This document shows positions 13,145 to 15,458 of a DNA stretch of 15,458 nt, piece after piece. Each line of letters opens with the position of its first letter. Positions within the stretch are counted from its first letter, which is position 1. The position numbers were made by a program, and so were the translations under genes. Source of the DNA: Pseudomonadota bacterium. GTDB taxonomy: Bacteria > Pseudomonadota > Alphaproteobacteria > Rhizobiales > Xanthobacteraceae. A model generated the notes under the pieces. It saw only the letters and a program-made list of their open reading frames with translations. It had not been told where the DNA came from and did not search any database. The DNA lies in assembly GCA_023430245.1 (NCBI GenBank), contig JAEZBA010000061.1, positions 1 to 15,458 of the forward strand. Direction: 5' to 3'.

Positions 13145-14896
13145 CTATTGCGTTTTGTCGCCGACGAGGAACACCTCGCCGAGCAGCGCGGAGTTCGACC
13201 ACGGCAACTGCTTCTTGCCGGTCGCGGCGAGAACCTCGGCGCGCACGCGGGTCAGCATCTGTTGTATTTCAAGTCCTGGTGTCCCGATGTGACGCGCCAG
13301 CGCCGCGGAGAAGGGCGAATTCTCTCCGTCGCCGTCAAGCGCGACCTGACCCGGCGCGGTTGCGAATGCGAGCAGGGTTCCGGCGCCCGCTGTAGCGCCC
13401 TTGCCGACGCCGGAGGGTGCCGCGAGCCCGGCGGGAACGGTGACTGATCGCGTCTTTCCGCCCGCGTTCGCCGTTTGCGATGCCAGCGGATTGTCGCGGC
13501 ACGCGTCGAGAAACACGATGTTGGTACGAACCGGATCGTCCAGTCCGGCGAGGATGGTGTCGAGGTCGGTCATGTCGGCCGTGAGCGACGCCGCGCTCTC
13601 GACTTTCGTGTCGACCGGAAGCAGGTAGTTCTTGCCGTCGACCTGAATGCCATGTCCGGCATAGAACAGCACGGCGATCTTTGCATTGGTGGCGCTGCGG
13701 AGAAACTGCGCGATGGTTCGCGTCATGTCGCTTCGATCGAGGTTGATCCCCGACGTGACCTCAAATCCCAGCGCCTTCAGGCTGCGCGCAATGGCGTTGG
13801 CATCGTTGGCCGGATTGGCCAGGACATCGAACGACTTGTACTCGCTATTGCCGAGCACGAGGGCGACGCGGCGTCCCGCGGTGGCGCTTTCGCCGGCTTT
13901 TGACGCGGGCGTATCCTTTGTGGCGTTCAGGACCGCCAGCCGGGCCCGCGCTATCTCGTGATAGCGATGCGATCCGGTTTCGAAGTAGATATAGTCGCTC
14001 ACGGCACCTGATTTGATCAAGGCTCCCGTCGCGATGTCGAGCGCGGTCTGAAAATCGCGTTTGGCACCTTCGATATCTCCGGTGGATTCAAGCAGGAGCC
14101 CGCGCCCTGCATAGCCGCCGATCTGTTTCGGATCGAGTGTTAGTGCGCGGTTGTATGCACTTGCCGCATTCGGAAGATCGCCTTTCAGACGATAAATCAG
14201 GCCAAGCTCGCTGTGCGCGATTGCGAGTTTCGGTGCAAGCGCTATCGCCTTGTTCAGGTCGGCCAGCGCTTTGTCGAGCTCCCCCGTCTCCCGATAGGTG
14301 CCGGCGCGGTTGTGCCAATTGGTCGCCTCTTTCGGCGCGAGTCGCACCGCGCTGTTGTGATCGGAAAGTGCCCGTGTCAGATCGCCCTTGAGCTGCCAGC
14401 TATTGCCGCGGTTGGCATAGATATTCGAGGCTTTGGGATCGATCTTGATCGCCCGGTCAAAGGCCGCGATCGCGCCGTCATAGTCGCCGGCCTGGTGCTT
14501 CGAAAAGCCGAGGACGTTCCAGTGATCCGAATCCTTCGGTCCGAGCCGGACCGCGTCCTCGGCATCGCGGATTGCGCGCGCATAGTCGCGCTTCATCAAC
14601 CAGAAGCTCGCGCGCTCGCGGAATGCATTCGCGTCCGAGGGCGCCAGCCGGATTCTCGTGTCGGCGTCGCTGATCGCGCGGTCGAAATCGCCCTTATGGG
14701 AATAATGCTGAGCGCGATGGGCGTAAACCATCGGAAGTTGCTTTGGTCCTACTCGCTTGCGGGCGATCAGTCTGCTGCAGGCGGCAATGCCTGCATCCGG
14801 CGCGTTCTGAAAGTTTTCGCAAGCGGCGATGTCATTGGCCGAAGCGGGAAGGGGTGCGAGGGTCGCCGCCAGGATCAGCGGGAGGTAACGATGCAT
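13145..14896 (-). CDS. Exported TPR-caspase-like (peptidase C14) protein, copy 2
   Basis: Predicted envelope protein of 583 residues with the same plan as its neighbour. The Sec signal is residues 1-20 (cleavage after ASA). A short Cys segment (CENFQNAPDAGIAACSRLI) precedes seven consecutive 34-residue TPR repeats at about 55-290. The caspase-like domain covers about 342-578, with GRRVALVLGNSEY, catalytic His415 in YAGHG and catalytic Cys466 in LDACRDNP, and ends in WSNSALLGEVFLVGD. By eye the catalytic domains of the two copies are about 70% identical, while signal peptides and TPRs have diverged more. GGAGG 7 bases before the ATG supports the start. It is transcribed first of the pair; the 244-base gap to copy 1 suggests that the second gene may have its own promoter. 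The cellular role is unknown. Confidence 0.9.
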   Translation of the reverse strand: MHRYLPLILAATLAPLPASANDIAACENFQNAPDAGIAACSRLIARKRVGPKQLPMVYAHRAQHYSHKGDFDRAISDADTRIRLAPSDANAFRERASFWLMKRDYARAIRDAEDAVRLGPKDSDHWNVLGFSKHQAGDYDGAIAAFDRAIKIDPKASNIYANRGNSWQLKGDLTRALSDHNSAVRLAPKEATNWHNRAGTYRETGELDKALADLNKAIALAPKLAIAHSELGLIYRLKGDLPNAASAYNRALTLDPKQIGGYAGRGLLLESTGDIEGAKRDFQTALDIATGALIKSGAVSDYIYFETGSHRYHEIARARLAVLNATKDTPASKAGESATAGRRVALVLGNSEYKSFDVLANPANDANAIARSLKALGFEVTSGINLDRSDMTRTIAQFLRSATNAKIAVLFYAGHGIQVDGKNYLLPVDTKVESAASLTADMTDLDTILAGLDDPVRTNIVFLDACRDNPLASQTANAGGKTRSVTVPAGLAAPSGVGKGATAGAGTLLAFATAPGQVALDGDGENSPFSAALARHIGTPGLEIQQMLTRVRAEVLAATGKKQLPWSNSALLGEVFLVGDKTQ

Positions 14897-15100
14897 TGGA
14901 AAGCCTCCAACGGAAAAACTGCTTTGACGAAATTGGTCGCGCTAGCACTGCTGCAGGTTCACATTTTGTCATAGTGTCCGTTTCCGGTTAGGTCTTGCAA
15001 GGCTGGCAGGACAAGGTCGTCGACGAGATGCCACGCGTGCGACTTTGCGTCGCGCCGATGCAGCGAGTTGCAGCGAGTCCCTCCGATGTGGTCCTGTTCG
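14897..15100. other. Gap upstream of copy 2, mostly featureless
   Basis: This gap carries the ribosome site of the caspase-like gene (GTTGGAGGCTTTCC on the minus strand) and a poor promoter-like pair TTGCAA ... CACTAT. A tandem duplication of TGCAGCGAGT lies at 15059-15078. I find no supported gene in it. Confidence 0.4.
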
Positions 15101-15102
15101 CA

Positions 15103-15133
15103 TAAAAATCGCCGGGCATGCGCCCGGCGATTT
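15103..15133 (-). terminator. Intrinsic terminator of greA
   Basis: A perfect 12-bp stem (AAATCGCCGGGC at 15106-15117, GCCCGGCGATTT at 15122-15133) with a 4-base loop is followed on the minus strand by a T-rich tail (the run ATAAAAA at 15102-15108). It lies 33 bases after the greA stop and is a textbook Rho-independent terminator. Confidence 0.88.
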
Positions 15134-15165
15134 GCTTTGGACCAGCGTAAGGCTGTCGCGCGGTG

Positions 15166-15458
15166 CTACCGCCACTCCACCTTCAGCACTTCATAAGCCT
15201 TGGCGCCGCCGGGCGTGACCACCTCGACATTGGCGCCCTTTTTCTTGCCGAGCAGCGCGCGCGCCAGCGGCGACGAGATCGAGATGCGGCCGGACTTGGC
15301 GTCGGCTTCGGGCTCGCCGACGATCTGCCAGACCTGCTTCTTCTCGGTATCCTCGTCGATCAGCGTGACGGTCGCGCCGAATTTCACGGTATCGCCCGAC
15401 AGCTTGGAGACGTCGATCACCTCGGCGCGCGCCATCTTGTCCTCGAGCTCGGCAATGC
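15166..15458 (-). CDS. greA: Transcription elongation factor GreA (5' end beyond the window)
   Basis: GreA binds stalled RNA polymerase and stimulates cleavage of backtracked transcripts. Only the C-terminal 97 residues are in the window; the frame stays open to base 15458 (IAELEDKMARAEVIDVSKL), so the ATG at 15435 is an internal Met and not the start. A full-length GreA is about 157 residues. What is visible is the end of the N-terminal coiled coil followed by the FKBP-like domain: VKFGATVTLIDEDTEKK, then the conserved WQIVGEPEADAKSGRISISS and PLARALLGKKKG segments. An intrinsic terminator follows. The GreB alternative is less likely because of the GEPEAD and ISISSPLARALLGK wording. Confidence 0.95.
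   Translation of the reverse strand, partial: IAELEDKMARAEVIDVSKLSGDTVKFGATVTLIDEDTEKKQVWQIVGEPEADAKSGRISISSPLARALLGKKKGANVEVVTPGGAKAYEVLKVEWR

Noticed and set aside
1..15458. CRISPR arrays, tRNA/rRNA genes, insertion sequences, attachment sites
   Set aside because: No regularly spaced repeats, cloverleaf-like sequence, transposase or integrase motifs were found on either strand.

Overview
The window is GC-rich chromosomal DNA, most likely from a Bradyrhizobium/Rhodopseudomonas/Afipia-type alphaproteobacterium. This rests on protein flavour and local order (a greA end, an Lrp/AsnC gene, trxB and a LysR gene with an N-terminus typical of Rhizobiales) and on an ATTCCGGG...CCCGGAAT palindrome of the kind common in Bradyrhizobium intergenic DNA. 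These are recognitions from memory, not database results. I see no tRNA, rRNA, CRISPR array, transposase or phage gene.

Left part (1-4593). A small hypothetical gene (minus strand) faces a TetR-type regulator (plus strand) across a gap holding two copies of a 17-bp repeat, probably operators. Next comes msrP, the periplasmic molybdenum methionine-sulfoxide reductase, without its usual partner msrQ. A palindromic repeat separates it from a convergent pair on the minus strand: an enolase-superfamily enzyme closely resembling mandelate racemase, then an exported RidA-like protein with its own promoter. A second TetR-type regulator is divergent from the racemase-like gene and has a palindrome over its -10 box; it is the obvious candidate regulator of that gene.

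Middle part (4594-7502). A likely small RNA or long 3' UTR ends at a strong terminator on the minus strand. Upstream of it on the same strand lie lysR and trxB, probably one operon. An Lrp/AsnC regulator is divergent from trxB.

Right part (7503-15458). A complete tripartite TRAP transporter (dctP with a Tat signal, dctQ, dctM) is followed 9 bases later by an ASCH-domain protein carrying a C-terminal winged helix. Convergent to these are two tandem paralogous genes on the minus strand, each encoding an exported protein with seven 34-residue TPR repeats followed by a caspase-like (C14) domain with an intact His/Cys dyad. The window ends inside greA, which has a textbook terminator. From memory, greA, lrp, trxB and lysR sit close together in many Rhizobiales, so the TRAP/ASCH/caspase block looks like an accessory insertion into that neighbourhood.

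The most noteworthy items are the duplicated exported TPR-caspase pair, the candidate sRNA, the mandelate-racemase-like enzyme with Arg in place of catalytic Lys166, the ASCH-winged-helix gene attached to a TRAP operon, and the related operator cores in front of the two tetR genes.
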